Shown: positions 34,576 to 44,683 of the stretch, piece by piece | Position numbering within the stretch: the first letter of the stretch is position 1 | Layout of the letters: every line of letters begins with the position of its first letter | NCBI RefSeq assembly: GCF_001411555.2 | Contig: NC_049916.1 | Location: 434,001 to 498,000 of the forward strand | DNA from: Juglans regia | Lineage: Eukaryota; Streptophyta; Magnoliopsida; Fagales; Juglandaceae | Reading direction: 5' to 3' | DNA: 64,000 bases | Translations under genes and position numbers: made by a program | The notes under the pieces: generated by a model | The model's database searches: none | The model's input: only the letters and a program-made list of their open reading frames with translations | What the model was told of the DNA's origin: nothing

Positions 34576-35433
34576 ATGCGAATCGATAATGGCCAAAAAT
34601 TTCTTTCCCATAATCTCCAAACCTACTTTCATGCTCACAGCATCATCTATGAATGTACCTGTGTTGAAACTCCGCAACAAAATGGTGTTGCCGAGCGTAA
34701 ATATCAGCACCTACTGAACGTTGCTCGGAGCCTTCGTTTTCAGACACATTTACCTCTTAAATTTTGGGGTGAATGTGTTTTCACTGCTGCATATCTCATT
34801 AATAGGACTCCTAGTCGCTCTCTTCAAAATCAAACTCCTTTTCAACTCCTTCTTAAAATTCCACCCAACTACACTCATCTACGTGTGTTTGGTTGTCTTT
34901 GTTATGCTCAGACTCTTACCACTCATAGAGATAAATTTTCACCCAGAGCATCCCGCTATATCTTCCTTGGTTATCCTAGCAACCGCAAAGCCTATAAGTT
35001 ATATAATCTAGAAAATGCCACAATTTTTTATTCACGTGATGTCACATTTCAAGAAGATCAATTCCCTTTCCAAAATCCTCTCACTCCACATTCCACTAGT
35101 CCCACAATTCTTCCTTTACCTATTCCAAAACCTATTCCTTTTTCTACTCCATCACCAGTCATATCTACAGAGTCTGCACCCACTACCATTATTTCTTCTC
35201 GCCCCCGCCGCAACATTACTCATCCGACATACCTATTTGATTATGTTTGTCCTCCTATACCCACGGAGTCCATTGCTTCTTCAATCGCTATACATTCCTC
35301 AGGTACTTCTCATCCATTATCTGCTTATCTTTCATACTCTCATTTTTCACTTGCTCATTATTCTTTTTTAACTACTCTTACTACATCTGTTGAACCTACT
35401 TGCTACTCAGAAGCCACTCGCCACTCCCACTAG
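34576..35433 (+). pseudogene. Copia integrase fragment
   Basis: The frame begins in the integrase core with IDNGQKFLSHNLQTYFHAH, then ECTCVETPQQNGVAERKYQH, the conserved GVAERK-type motif around the last catalytic Glu. It continues with FWGECVFTAAYLINRTPS and RVFGCLCYAQTL of the GAG-pre/C-terminal region. The first catalytic Asp and the zinc-binding domain are missing at the truncated 5' end. It ends at a TAG (35431-35433) just before the RT. Confidence 0.88.
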
Positions 35434-35435
35434 CG

Positions 35436-36842
35436 TGAAGCCATGGCTTCTGAACTCCGTGCCCTTGAAGAAAACTTCACTTGGACTCTTGAACCTCTTC
35501 CTCTTGGTAAGAAACCTATTAGTTGCAAATGAGTTTTCAAAACCAAACTCCGAGCAGATGGCACCATTGAGCGCCACAAGGCCCGACTCGTAGCCAAATG
35601 CTACATTCAAGTGGAAAGCATAGACTATCATGAAACTTTTGCTCCCGTAGCCAAGATGACCACAGTCTGTTGTGTCCTCGCCATTGCCACCACAAAAAAG
35701 CTGGATCATTCACCAAATGGATGTTCATAATGCTTTCTTGCATGACGAACTTGATGAAGAAGTTTACATGACCCTACCACCCAACTATTGTATTAAGGGG
35801 GAGACACGCGTATGCCGCCTCCGGAAATCCCTCTATGGCCTCAAGCAAGCATCCTGAAACTGATTTTTTAAACTAACATATGTTCTTCTTACTACAAGTT
35901 TTGTTCAATCTCAGGCTGACCACTCTCTATTTACCTTGATTACTGCTACTAATCTCATGCTTGTTCTAGTGTATGCTGATGACATCTTGGTCGTCGGTAA
36001 TGATCTCTCTCAGGTCACTTTCTTCAAGATTGTTATTTCCACTCACTTCAAAACCAAGGATCTTGGTCCTCTCAAATATTTCCTTGGATTTGAAGTTGCT
36101 CGATCCTCTTCAGGCATTTTTCTTAATCAGCAAAAATATGCCCTGGACATCCTTGCCGATAATGGACAACTTGGCTCTCGTCTTGCTTCCTTTCCCATGG
36201 AACAGAACCTGAAGCTCAACAACATTGATGGTGATCTACTTCCTGATCCTGCTCCTTACAGACGACTAGTTGGACATCTCATTTATCTCACCATTGCCAG
36301 ACCTGATATAGTCTTTCTAGTGAATATTCTCAGCCAGTTCAAGCATGCTCCACGGATTCCTCACATGACAGCTGCCACCCGTGTCCTTCACTACATTAAA
36401 AGTACTCCAAGTCAAGGCATCTTTTTTTCCTCCTCTACTGATCTTCACGTTAGTGCTTACACAGACTCTAATTGGGCCAGCTGCCCTACTACTCGACGCT
36501 CTACCACTAGTTTCTTCATTACTCTTGGATCTAATCCTATTTCGTGGTGCACTAAGAAACAGACTACAATCGCTCAATCCTCTACAGAAGCCGAATACCA
36601 CGCCATGGCTATCACCACCTGTGAACTTGTATGGTTACATCACCTTCTCCACGATCTCAGCATCTCACACAAAGCTTCCATGACCCTCTATTGTGACAAT
36701 CAGTTGGCTCTCTAAATTGCTCACAATCCTATTTTCCATGAGCGCACCAAACATATTGAGATCGACTACCACATTGTCCGTGACAAACTCCATTCCGGTC
36801 TCTTCACCATCGCCCACCTTCCTTCTTCTGAGTAAATCGCAG
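35436..36842 (+). pseudogene. Copia reverse transcriptase and RNase H, multiple stops
   Basis: RT begins EAMASELRALEENFTW, then CK-stop-VFKTKL at 35530, where Trp has become TGA. A frameshift lies near 35700, after which [20 protein letters not shown] continues in another frame. [11 protein letters not shown] is followed by two TGA codons. The catalytic box YADDILVVGND is intact near 35970. RNase H motifs AYTDSNWASCPTTRRS and SSTEAEYHAM are present. Further stops interrupt AL-stop-IAHNP and PSSE-stop-IADIF, where C-to-T changes explain the losses. Confidence 0.9.
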
Positions 36843-37130
36843 ATATCTTCACCAAAGCCTTGGGTCGTGATCTTTTTCATCATTTCTCTCGCAAGTTGGG
36901 CATTACAGATCTCCATGCGCCAACTTGAAGGGGAGTATTACATCACCAAGATATCACATCCCACAATTTCAGCAATCCCACCAAATCAGCCATTTGATAG
37001 TTACATAATTTTTCGTAAATCTACATTATTTTCTTTCCATGTAAAAATCATCTATTCATGTATATGTATGTGTATGAGATCAATGAAAAACATAAGGAAA
37101 TTATTATTCTCCTTTTTCTTAACACTTATG

Positions 37131-38035
37131 GTCATGTCCAGAGAGGATTGATATACTGGCCACTCCCACCTCTCCTTTTTGTGAAGAAAAAAAAAATATT
37201 CATTATTACCAACGTAACAATATTATAAATGTCATCAAAATTTTTTATTTATCTACGAAAAAAAATAAATACCGATAATAATTTATATATTTACCTGCAC
37301 ATATAAATGTGTCGGGAATATAAATCCTGGTAAACTGACTTTTTATTTCTTATTTTTGTAGTGGGTCCACAAATGATAAATACCAAACAATATGATCCCA
37401 TCAACAGTACGGCGAACAGTTTGCTTGTTTTTACATAAAACCCGGGACTCATGCCGTTAATAACATGCATGTTTCTGAATAAGTTCAGAGCGGTAATTCC
37501 CTTGAAGTGGATTCTCTGGACTCTCGTTATTTATGCGCTGAAAAACATTCAGGTCCGAAGATTTTCGTCTCATAGACCATGAAGCCGTACGTGCCTAGGA
37601 TTCAGAACAAACTTGCATGCATGTCCTTTTTTTCTGATGAATATATATGCTTCTGATTTCTCCATATTAATTATAAGCTAGCTTTGTTTAGGGTTTGAAT
37701 CTCACAAAACAGACTGTTCCATTGCATATTTATGATCTGGTTGTTAGAGTATTGTCATTACCAAGTCCAAATTTTGATTAAAACTAAAACTTTTAGCTAA
37801 AGTCCAAACCAATAGAAATAATGCTTCACGTTGGACTAGTCATCTTAAAATCAAAATAATAATATAAAATCAGATAAAATTGATGTAGCTCAAAGAGGTT
37901 TGGCTAGTCTAATGTAGATCAATTTTAACACTTTTATCTATAATTTGACGAGCAGCTAGGCCAATGCTAGTGCTCTAATTGGGTCAATCACGAGTGACAC
38001 TATATTATATGTGGTTGTAATGGGCTCGTAGCGTG
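37131..38035. other. Intergenic sequence, no gene seen
   Basis: No coding or RNA signal is supported. The sequence is AT-rich, with single-copy-looking text such as CATGCCGTTAATAACATGC near 37450. Confidence 0.45.
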
Positions 38036-38209
38036 ATTTGGTTACACATATGAAACTATTTTATCTCCTATAATTATTATAACTTTTTCAAATTACCACA
38101 CAAAATATAATAAATAATTCAACTTTTTTAAAAAATGATATTATAACAATATTTTATTAAATTTTTAACTTTGATATCATTTTATCTCATCTAATATTTG
38201 TAACCAAAT
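38036..38209. mobile_element. Tourist-like MITE of the GTTTGGAT/TTATCTC family, diverged
   Basis: The left end TTTGGTTACACATATGAAAC and right end TAATATTTGTAACCAAA are inverted. The core CACAAAATATAATAAATAATTC is shared with the elements at 391-578 and 56979-57183. The target duplication is not clear. Confidence 0.65.
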
Positions 38210-38344
38210 AAAATCTGACTAGCTCGATTTGTACTGCTTTTCTTCCCAGATTCATGCACAAACACATGTATTAAGGACTGCTTCAATAGTCTCAGGGGAA
38301 GATTGCATTGCAGTAAGTGGTTGGGATATATATGGAAGAAAAAT

Positions 38345-38527
38345 TCTACTCAGCATCCTTACACCACGCGCTACATGACACACATAATTTTTTAGTTTTT
38401 TAATTTTTTTTTCTCTTACCAAATCTGTAGTGTAGGGATGATGATTAGAAGAATTCAATCAGTTTAAAAAGAATAAAATAAATAAAAAATAAAAATAAGT
38501 GTAGTGTGTGTGGATGATGAGTAACAA
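38345..38527. mobile_element. AT-rich MITE, family with CATCATCCACAC ends (copy 2 of 3)
   Basis: The left end has CTCAGCATCCTTACACCAC and the right end GTGTGTGGATGATGAGTAAC, inverted. The core TTTTTTTCTCTTACCAAAT and GAAGAATTCAATCAGTTTAA parallels 6750-6943 and 39366-39610. Confidence 0.65.
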
Positions 38528-38779
38528 GCTCTATATGGAATATTCAAATTTGGAATGCCCACAAATTAAGCACCTAATCATCATCATTATAAGGTTGCCT
38601 TCATTTCCCTCGACAGTGCAGGCTATTGCTACCCATTGCTAGGCAATAAAATGTTTGGTGGAATTCAAGATGTTAGGACTGAAGACATCACAGCCATGAT
38701 AAATACTTAATCTGGAGTTAGAATCAAGATTAGTACTGCAATCAGTACAAGAGCTTTCCGAAGGACATCTATGTACAAT

Positions 38780-39175
38780 CAAGATAAAACTCATCTTATA
38801 GAAGCGGTTGTGAAGGAAATGGTGCATTTCTCAATATAAAGTCACTAGTAAGATCATTACTAGCCGACGTGGGATAATCTCTTCCCCTCTCGGGGGTCCC
38901 TTGCCATGGGACCCATATCCACCTTGGGGGGACACTTGCCAATAGGAACCCAGCAACGCTGACACATCGTTTGGCTCTAATACCAATAAGATAGAACTCA
39001 TCCCACACAAATGCTTGTGAAGAAGAGGATGTCTTTCTCAATATAAAGCCATTAGCAGGATCGATCACTACTAGCCAATGTGGGACAAAACCTTCCCCCC
39101 TCGGGGGTCCCTTGCCATGGACCCATATCCACCTCGGGAGACCCTTGCTAGTAGGGACCCAACAACACCGGCACA
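38780..39175 (-). mobile_element. TRIM-like element: two ~190-bp LTRs around a bare primer-binding site
   Basis: On the minus strand two direct copies begin TGTGCCGGTGTTGTTGGG (39175) and TGTGTCAGCGTTGCTGGG (38966). Both share GGTGGATATGGGTCC, CAAGGGACCCCCGAG, CTTTATATTGAGAAA and ATGAGTTCTATCTT-like text. Between them lie only about 19 bases that read TGGTATTAGAGCCAAACG, a near match to the tRNA-Met primer-binding site (TGGTATCAGAGC). No coding domain and no extra internal region is present. It is either an extreme miniature retroelement or an unequal LTR product that lost the interior. No target duplication was found. Confidence 0.75.
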
Positions 39176-39326
39176 TAGAGGAATATTGAATGGCCTTCAA
39201 GAGAATGAAGTATGTTTTCTAGATGTCAGACACTTGTAATAAACACCCTCACTCTAGATATGATCAAAAAGTTCTTCGTTCTAGAGATTTTAAATGAATC
39301 AATTACAGAGATCATGTGGTGACGAA

Positions 39327-39329
<3 letters not shown>

Positions 39330-39366
<37 letters not shown>
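39330..39366. repeat. (AT)n microsatellite
   Basis: An uninterrupted AT dinucleotide run of about 37 bases lies directly before the next MITE. Similar runs occur at about 26118-26139, 43518-43543 and 58057-58084. Confidence 0.9.
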
Positions 39367-39368
<2 letters not shown>

Positions 39369-39610
39369 TATATTACTATAAAAAATCTACACAACTTTCT
39401 ATTATTCACACAACCTCCACATACCATACTTTTTTTAATTTTTATTATTTTTTTTCTTTTATCAAATATTTAATATATAAATAATAAATAGAAAAATTGA
39501 ATTAGTTTAAAAAGAATACATTTAAAAAAAAATTTAAAATATTAAAAAATTTTAAAATTTTAAAAAAATGTGGTGTGTGAAGGATGAGAGGTTGTGTAGC
39601 ATTTCTCATA
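39366..39610. mobile_element. AT-rich MITE, family with CATCATCCACAC ends (copy 3 of 3)
   Basis: The left side reads TCTACACAACTTTCTATTA and the right side GATGAGAGGTTGTGTAGC, inverted. The core has TCTTTTATCAAATATTT and GAATTAGTTTAAAAAGAAT as in the other two copies, with extra A/T runs. Confidence 0.6.
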
Positions 39611-40120
39611 TTACTAATTGTTCAGCATGACTTGAGGGGATTGCCAATCATGATCATTTTAGAGGAATACATATGCACTTCTAATGTGTCTATCTCATTG
39701 ACTAAGAAGCCAAAGGAATTACAATACTGGAATTGTACTAAGGCTAGTGCTAGTGTGCCGCCTAGTTTTAACCGGAGTACTCACTAGTATAAATTGTACT
39801 TATTATTATTATTATTATTTACATTCTTTAACATATTTAAGTATTTTTAAAAAAAATAAAAATCTACACTAATACAGTGATAGTCACTTTCTGAGTCAGT
39901 AAGTTAAAAAAAAAAAAAGATACATGAATGGTCAACATGAGGGAACAAAATGAGGTGGCATATTAGTATTATTCATTGTACTAATTAAGAAAAAATTTTC
40001 TTATAAGTTATTATTTATTAATGCACATCTCACATTTTATAAAAAATATTTTCATATTTTATGAAAAAGTTATTAGTGTGAAATGTGAGATTGAATATTA
40101 AAAGTAGAATTACTCACTAA
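39611..40120. other. Intergenic AT-rich sequence
   Basis: No gene is supported. A short palindromic stretch (GCACATCTCACATTTTAT and GTGAAATGTGAGATTG, about 40020-40095) suggests another small inverted-repeat element. Confidence 0.4.
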
Positions 40121-40688
40121 GAGCATTCTCATTGGATTAGTTAAAGTTAAAGTATATTTTTGATGAATGAAAGATGAATTTAGCATTTAGCTATTACATT
40201 CACATAAGTTTCTACATTGGAATAACCATTTTTTCATTATATGATAATAAAATAATATAAGATAAATTTAACTTTGACTATTCACATCAAATCTCCAAAT
40301 TGGATTATCCATTTATTCATTATATAGTAATGAATAATTAATAATTTTGAAAATTTTTTAATTTTTTTAATTATGAATTTATTTTATTTTATCATATTTT
40401 ATTATTCATAATATTATATATTAATTAGTAATTGTATTCTAATTATATTTTTTCAATTGTCATTTAAAATGGAGAGAGAAATAATTGATATTAAAAAGAG
40501 AGAGAAAGAAATAATATAAAAAGGATTTGATGAATGAATAGTGTGTTCCAAATTTAGAAATTAGTTTAGATATTACTGTAGCTATATTTCAAATATTTGG
40601 AATATAGCTAATTCAATGTGAACAATTTACTAACCTAATAGTTAAATTCTTATTGAATTTAACTTTTAACTAATTCAATAGAATGCTC
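40121..40688. mobile_element. MITE with ~31-bp terminal inverted repeats
   Basis: The left end GAGCATTCTCATTGGATTAG continues as TTAAAGTTAAA. The right end, read on the minus strand, is GAGCATTCTATTGAATTAG then TTAAAAGTTAAA. The match is about 27 of 31 bases. The interior is AT-rich and non-coding. No confident target duplication was found (TAA on the left, AAA on the right). It ends 207 bases downstream of the stop codon of the receptor-like kinase gene. Confidence 0.8.
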
Positions 40689-40895
40689 AAATTAATATCA
40701 TGCCATTAATTTGTTGCATGAGAAGAAAAGCCAGCTTGATTGTTTCTAATTTCCTGTGGCGGCCGGCTGAGGACAGGTTGCCCATTGATGATGTTCCCTT
40801 GATGACTTTTACGTACTGCCAGTAATTGTGACATGACGTGAGTCTGCAAGAGCTCAGAGGGAGATGCGCGGAGACGGAGACATACGGCCTCCAAC

Positions 40896-43310
40896 TCATT
40901 GATGACCTCCATGATGATCATCACTATGATAATTTCCAAAATGATCATCAAATGGTAGTTTTTGGAAGCTGCTTTCACCACCTTTATTTGTTGTGTTAGG
41001 TGATCCAACACTACCACCAGATACGGAGACGGCTAAACTTTCTTCTGGGTGATTACAACAAGAAGTTTCTCTCATTATCCGGCCGAGATCCTTAATTAGT
41101 ATATATAAGAAACAAGGGAAAGTGGAAATATTGTCAAAAGAGAGTGAAAAGAAAAAAAAAAAAAAGGATAGAGGACATCCATTTCAGAAGAAACGTCAGA
41201 TTGCTCTTACATCATTGAGTAACATATCACAAGGCTCGAGCATGTGAAGAACATCTCCCATTTTAGGCCTATCATTTATATTAGGATCCACACATCGAAG
41301 AGCAACCAAAATAATCCGTTTGAGTTCCTTTGAAGAAGGCATTTCTTTCAATTTAGGATCCAGCACACAATCAACTTTATGATTTGCAACCATTGACTTC
41401 AACCACTCAATCAAATATGGCTGCAATACGTAAACTCGTTCAAATTCATGATCTAGTAATGTATATATAAGAAGTAACAACAAGTACTGTTGGGGGTAAA
41501 ATATCATATATATATACATTGCTTGTTTATAATTATTTAAATAGCCAAATGTTCCAAATTAGTTAGGTACGTAGCTTATAATTATATACATACTTGGGGA
41601 TCATGACGGCTATCTACAGGGGTCCTCCCAGAGATGACCTCCATGACAAGTATCCCGAAGCTATAAACATCGTTCTTCTCAGTGAATGCATAAGTTGAAT
41701 CATATTCTGGAGCTATATAACTGGAGAATCACTACAATGAAATCAGATCTTTTACGACGCTCAAAATAATAGCTGGAGAGTCAGTACTACTAGTACGTAC
41801 TACTTTTTCACTTTCAACGTCAAGATCAACTCGAAAATAATTATAATAATAAAAAAGGATATGCTATAGATTATCACAATATTTCATGTATATTTATGTT
41901 TATAAAGCTAGCAGAGATCTGACCCTAATGTTTCCATTATCATGCGACTCCACTCGGGACCAAAAAGCATAGCAAGGCCGAAATCGGTTATCTTTGGATT
42001 CCATTTGTGATCAAGCAGTATATTGCTGGATTTTAGGCATCGGTGTATAACTTTCGGTTCAAGGTCCTCATGAAGGTAGGCTAATCTGCCAAAAAAACAC
42101 ATTCATTTGAACTCATGTCAGCGTACTAAACTCGTAACGAGGAATGAAATGATTAGATGCATTGAAGATTTAGGATGATAGCTACATCTCACCCTTTTGC
42201 AATTCCTCGGATAATTTTAACCCTTACACTCCATGTTAGAGGACTGACTTTTTCTGGATTTTCATGAAGCCACTGGAACAGATTGCCATTATCCACATAC
42301 TCATATACAAGCATCCTAACAGAATTAAAAGATCAAAGTCATGAAATTTAGTGTTTGAAATCTTAATTATCACTTAATATATAATGGCAATTAAAAAATT
42401 CTCATAATATTTAAGTCAGAAAAAACAAAATTAAAATGATTTATCCTGTAATTAGAAACCAAAAATTAGATGATACCTGTAAGTCCCTTCACTGCAGTAG
42501 CCAACCAAATTGACCAGATTCTTGTGCCTAACTTGCCCAAATGCCTCCATTTCTGCTATGAAGCCCTCAGCTTTGCAACTGATGGTTATTCATGAATATT
42601 CCATGAAAGAATCACATATAATATGGTTCATTTCGACTCAAAAATAAGATTTGGTTGAAGAGATCTAAGCATGCATGCATACTAGAATTACAAAGGCAGC
42701 AAATATTGATTTTCACTAAAGCGCGAAATAAATCTGCCACGGGAGAATCAATTAATAGCATGCAAGAACTGGGTTATAATTACCTGAGACTAACAAGCTT
42801 CTTCACGGCCACGGGCGTATTATCCAACAAAATTCCACGATAAACAGCCCCATAATCCCCACTTCCGATCACATTTGCTTTTGCCAACCCGTTCGTGGCC
42901 ATCTCAATATCCCTTAGACTAAACCTGCTTCCCGGCCTCCAAACCTCCTTAGCCCCCGGCAAGTACATAGCAACTTTCTCCATATCATCAGAAAAAGCCG
43001 CATGATGTTCCAAATACCTCCGATTGCTCATCTCAGACTCGTGTATGTGACGTGAAAGCAACCTCCTATCGAGGGAAGACATGCTGTGACTATCGTAATG
43101 ACGATGCTTGGAAGGGACAGGAATGGTTAAACAGAAGTTGCTGCCTTTGTAGGATTTTCGGCGACGACAAAAGACAAAGTAGAGTGATAGGATGGAAACA
43201 ATGAGAACAAGGAAGAAAGCAATGAGAGATACTATCAAAACCAGTAATGGAAGGCCAAAGAAGGAGGTATGCTTAGAGAGCTTTCTCGTAACAATATCGG
43301 TGAAAGACAT
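40896..43310 (-). CDS. Receptor-like protein kinase (At1g01540/At4g01330 type) with HRD changed to HRC, 7 exons
   Basis: Exons are 42784-43310, 42477-42578, 42193-42315, 41924-42085, 41594-41720, 41211-41420 and 40896-41090. All have GT-AG borders and consistent phase, giving 481 residues. A short N-terminus leads to one membrane segment (residues 19-48), a basic stop-transfer (RRRK), then a kinase domain. Visible kinase motifs are the glycine loop GSGDYG (149-154), VAVKK with Lys170, DFG (285-287) and YIAPEY. The catalytic loop reads HRCLKSSN at 265-272: the Asp that acts as catalytic base is Cys267 (codon TGC). This predicts a weak or inactive pseudokinase. The last exon is inferred from a GTAAGA donor after LLND and continues [17 protein letters not shown] in frame; reading through would instead stop after LLNDVRAI. 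The start [11 protein letters not shown] was chosen by family resemblance. Confidence 0.85.
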
Positions 43311-43519
43311 GATTAGGGATCGACTGCAAAAAAATGTAAACCGAGAGCTTACCGTTTGCAAAAGCTATAAAAATTACGAAGCTAGCAGATCAAGAGGTAG
43401 AGTTCAGCTACAACTAGAAGTCTCCGGCCTGTAAAATTGAAATTCAAAGTTGCAAACTAATCGGCGAGAGCAGCGGGAAAATATATAATAGTTGGTTAGC
43501 ATATATAATTTCTAAGTTC

Positions 43520-43550
<31 letters not shown>

Positions 43551-44369
43551 AATGAACCAATAGCTAGCTATTTGCCTCCTCTAACAAATATGCAATCACG
43601 TTACGGGTTCCTTTGACGTGGTAGATCATCACACCAACAAGGAGTTCACTTTTTTCTTTTTTAAATTTTGCTATTTCTTATGTTCAAGATATTGAGTTTG
43701 AATTTTGAAGTCATAAAATGCAGATTTGAAATTAGCACCTCTCTTTGATAAAATTTTGAAATAAGCATTTATTTGAATTGAGTTCTTGCAAACCGGTGTA
43801 CTGGAAGACACATCGTGATCATCCACGTGTTACTGACTTGGTGACATGTCATTTGCAACATTCAAAATCTTAAATTAATTTTGCAAATCAAATAATGTCA
43901 CATCAACAATATAAAAGATATTACTATGACTCTACACTGATTTGCAAATAGAATGTTTCTTTCAAATTTAGAGAAATCTACTTCTACATGCATTGCTCTA
44001 GCATATCTTAGTGGGGGCTCGTTGCTTTTGATGGTAATGATAAGGTCGAACCATCCTTTTCCATCATGTTTTAATACATGTGAATGCATAAAGTTGGGAG
44101 CCCTTGGAACATAGCCAGCTGCGGGGATATTAAACCCCTGAAAAAAATGTATATACCAAGATGAAGCAATACATGATTGTCTCGTTCCGTATCAAAAGAC
44201 TAGGCATATATATATAGATCTTCAAAAGTACTATGAAAACAATACACTACGAAAAAAATGTGACAATGACGCTCGCTAGGATCCACATTCTTAATGAATC
44301 CTAAGTTCAGAAACCATAAACTCCAAAGAACAAAAGTAACTTCAAGCAAAACTTGAACTTGGGCGATGA
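43311..44369. other. Promoter side of the kinase gene and intergenic sequence
   Basis: No other gene is supported. An (AT)n run is at 43518-43543. On the minus strand this side would hold the kinase promoter. No specific box can be chosen with confidence. Confidence 0.4.
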
Positions 44370-44683
44370 TCAGCTGCACCCATAGCCGCGCCCACGGCCG
44401 AAGCCAGGCCTTCCACCAGGAGTCTGCATTATCAAGCTGAGAGCATATGAAATAGTATACAAACAGTATTTATCACTATATAAGTTGCATCCCAAAGCAA
44501 CGCACTTTTGGCAGGATAATTGTAAAGGCTAAGAACACCAATCAGATATATAAGTTTGCGTGGAACACAACTAATATCACAAGTGACTGACACGATTTAA
44601 TGTCTTCTAAAATGGAAAACCCCAGCACTCCTAGCATTGAAATTTTTTGGATAATCCTAAATAATAATTATCAAACAGGAGAT

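Larger units (their letters stand above)
34575..37130 (+). mobile_element. Ty1/copia LTR retrotransposon, 5' truncated and decayed
   Basis: The plus strand carries copia pol domains in order: integrase core from about 34576, reverse transcriptase (35436-36250) and RNase H (36420-36840). A polypurine tract AAGGGGAGTATTAC lies at 36928-36941 and a probable 3' LTR extends to about 37130. The first half (LTR, gag, protease, start of integrase) is missing. At least six nonsense or frameshift changes interrupt pol, so it is inactive. Confidence 0.9.

Noticed and set aside
44370..44423. Tail of ribosomal protein S2 (RG-rich) instead of S10
   Set aside because: GGRPGFGRGRGYG could fit RG-rich tails of several proteins, but the S10 core exon on the same strand at 46943-47127 makes S10 the better reading.
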